5,786 nucleotides of DNA, taken from assembly GCA_005879245.1 (NCBI GenBank), contig VBLA01000451.1, positions 1 through 5,786 of the forward strand, written 5' to 3'. Both the position numbers and the translations under genes were made by a program. Of this stretch, positions 4,778 to 5,786 are shown piece after piece. The notes under the pieces were generated by a model. It saw only the letters and a list, made by a program, of their open reading frames with translations, ran no database searches and was not told where the DNA came from. Position 1 is the first letter of the stretch; every line of letters begins with the position of its first letter. This DNA comes from Deltaproteobacteria bacterium. GTDB lineage: Bacteria; Desulfobacterota; Binatia; DP-6.

Positions 4778-5786
4778 TCACTGCCACCGCGCCACCTCGC
4801 GGAACGCCTCCTCGGTCGCATCGAGGATCCGTGCGACCTCCGCCTCGCCGACCGCCGTGGACAGGAACCAGTTGTGATGCGGGTGGAGATACACCCCGTG
4901 CGCGATGCAGGCCGCCGCGAAGGCGCGGCTCCGCTCGAAGGATCCCTGGTCGGCGACGAAGGTCATGAAGGGAATGGCCGGGGGGCCGCTGGATCGCACC
5001 TCGAGACGGTGCGCGGCGGCCTGCCGCTCCAAGCCGCCGCGTAGCTTCGTGCCGATTGCGGCCATGTGCCGGATCCCGTCCGACGCCTCGAGCTCGCGCA
5101 GACAGGCGAGCGCCGCCGCCATCGGCACGGCGCTCGTCCAGTACGAACCGGTGAAGAAGACGCGCGTCGCCGCGTCACGCAGCGGCTCGCACCCGACGCA
5201 GGCGGCGATCGGATGCCCGTTGCCGAGCGCCTTGCAGTAGCAGGAGAGATCGGGACGCACCCCGACGGCCTCGCCGGAACCGCGCAGGTCGAGGCGGAAA
5301 CCGGCGCGCACGTCGTCCAGGATGAGGACCGCGGCCAGCCGGTCGCACCGCTCGCGGAGCCCGGCAAGGAACCCCGGGGCGGGCATCTCCTGGTCGTGGA
5401 AGGCATCGTGACGGAAGGGGCTCACCATGATCGCGGCGACGTCGCCCACGTGCCGCGCGAGCGCCGCGTCGACGCTCGCGAGGTCGTTGTAGCGGTACGG
5501 GACGACGTGGGCGCGATCCTCGGGCGTCGTGCCGTCGGGCACGGGGGTGCACCAGGCGTGCGCGCCGTGGTAGGCGCCCGCGGCCACCAGCACCTTCTTC
5601 CGGCCGGTCGCCGCGCGCGCGACCTCGGTCGCCCAGGTGCAGACGTCGGAGCCGTTCTTGGCGAACGCGGCCCATGCCGCCCAGGGCGTGAGCGCGACCA
5701 GGTGCTCCGCTAGCTCCACCCAGACGCGCCCCGGCCCGTTGAAGCAGTTCCCTTCCGCCGCCTGGTGGCGCGCGGCCTCCTCCACC
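4778..5786 (-). CDS. Class III PLP-dependent aminotransferase (HemL-like), N-terminus beyond the window
   Basis: This is a fold-type I aminotransferase of class III, related to glutamate-1-semialdehyde aminomutase. The first visible residues, EEAARHQAAEGNCFNGP, match roughly position 75-85 of full-length relatives, so the start is off the window edge; about 335 residues are visible. Landmarks, numbered from the first visible GTG codon, include KNGSDV (43-48, cofactor phosphate region) and AYHG (71-74, the aromatic residue that stacks on PLP). LILDDVRAGFR (154-164) contains the pyridine-binding Asp157, and SCYCKALGNGHPIAA (181-195) has the Schiff-base lysine Lys185. FFTGSYWTSAVPMAAALACL (210-229) follows. 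It ends TEEAFREVARWQ at TGA 4780-4778. It is unlikely to be true HemL, because HemL has DE and a GGGxPxGA loop where this protein has DD and GNGHPIAA. ALGNG-type loops also occur in aminotransferases of surface-sugar and secondary pathways. The substrate is unknown. Confidence 0.9.
   Translation of the reverse strand, partial: VEEAARHQAAEGNCFNGPGRVWVELAEHLVALTPWAAWAAFAKNGSDVCTWATEVARAATGRKKVLVAAGAYHGAHAWCTPVPDGTTPEDRAHVVPYRYNDLASVDAALARHVGDVAAIMVSPFRHDAFHDQEMPAPGFLAGLRERCDRLAAVLILDDVRAGFRLDLRGSGEAVGVRPDLSCYCKALGNGHPIAACVGCEPLRDAATRVFFTGSYWTSAVPMAAALACLRELEASDGIRHMAAIGTKLRGGLERQAAAHRLEVRSSGPPAIPFMTFVADQGSFERSRAFAAACIAHGVYLHPHHNWFLSTAVGEAEVARILDATEEAFREVARWQ

Noticed and set aside
1..5786. tRNA, rRNA, CRISPR array, insertion sequence or phage genes
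   Set aside because: No cloverleaf, regularly spaced repeats, transposase motifs or terminal repeats with target duplications were seen on either strand.

Overview
The window is very GC-rich. Its codons end mostly in G or C, and long shadow frames lie opposite every gene. It carries the GspA/GspB (ExeA/ExeB) accessory pair of type II secretion and a probable lipoprotein, so the source is a Gram-negative (two-membrane) bacterium. A high-GC deltaproteobacterial, myxococcal or similar uncultured lineage would fit. The sequence alone does not settle the taxon.

Layout. On the + strand, a promoter-like region (1-130) with a 14-bp tandem duplication and a strong Shine-Dalgarno leads into an NAD(P)-dependent aldehyde dehydrogenase (131-1514). 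This gene is split by an internal deletion just after the catalytic cysteine. It converges, with a 12-bp gap, on a - strand pair read from 3793 down to 1527. The first gene of the pair is gspA (ExeA-type ATPase with a peptidoglycan-binding domain) and the second is gspB, overlapping by four bases (GTGA). Both are frame-disrupted: gspA lacks about 30 residues around the expected sensor-2 region, and gspB carries a frameshift at a run of four C. Upstream of gspA, 3794-4057 holds no gene but contains a cluster of inverted repeats. Next on the - strand are a small unrecognised lipoprotein (4645-4058), a 132-bp gap with a perfect 17-bp palindrome, and a class III PLP-dependent aminotransferase (5786-4778) cut by the window edge.

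How the parts relate. GspA and GspB form one inner-membrane complex that helps build the secretin channel through peptidoglycan. The aldehyde dehydrogenase, lipoprotein and aminotransferase show no evident functional link to them. No new defence, mobile or CRISPR-like system is visible. The most notable feature is that three of five genes carry frame-disrupting losses while their remaining sequence looks well conserved. This means either very recent decay or errors in the contig, and the raw reads would decide which.
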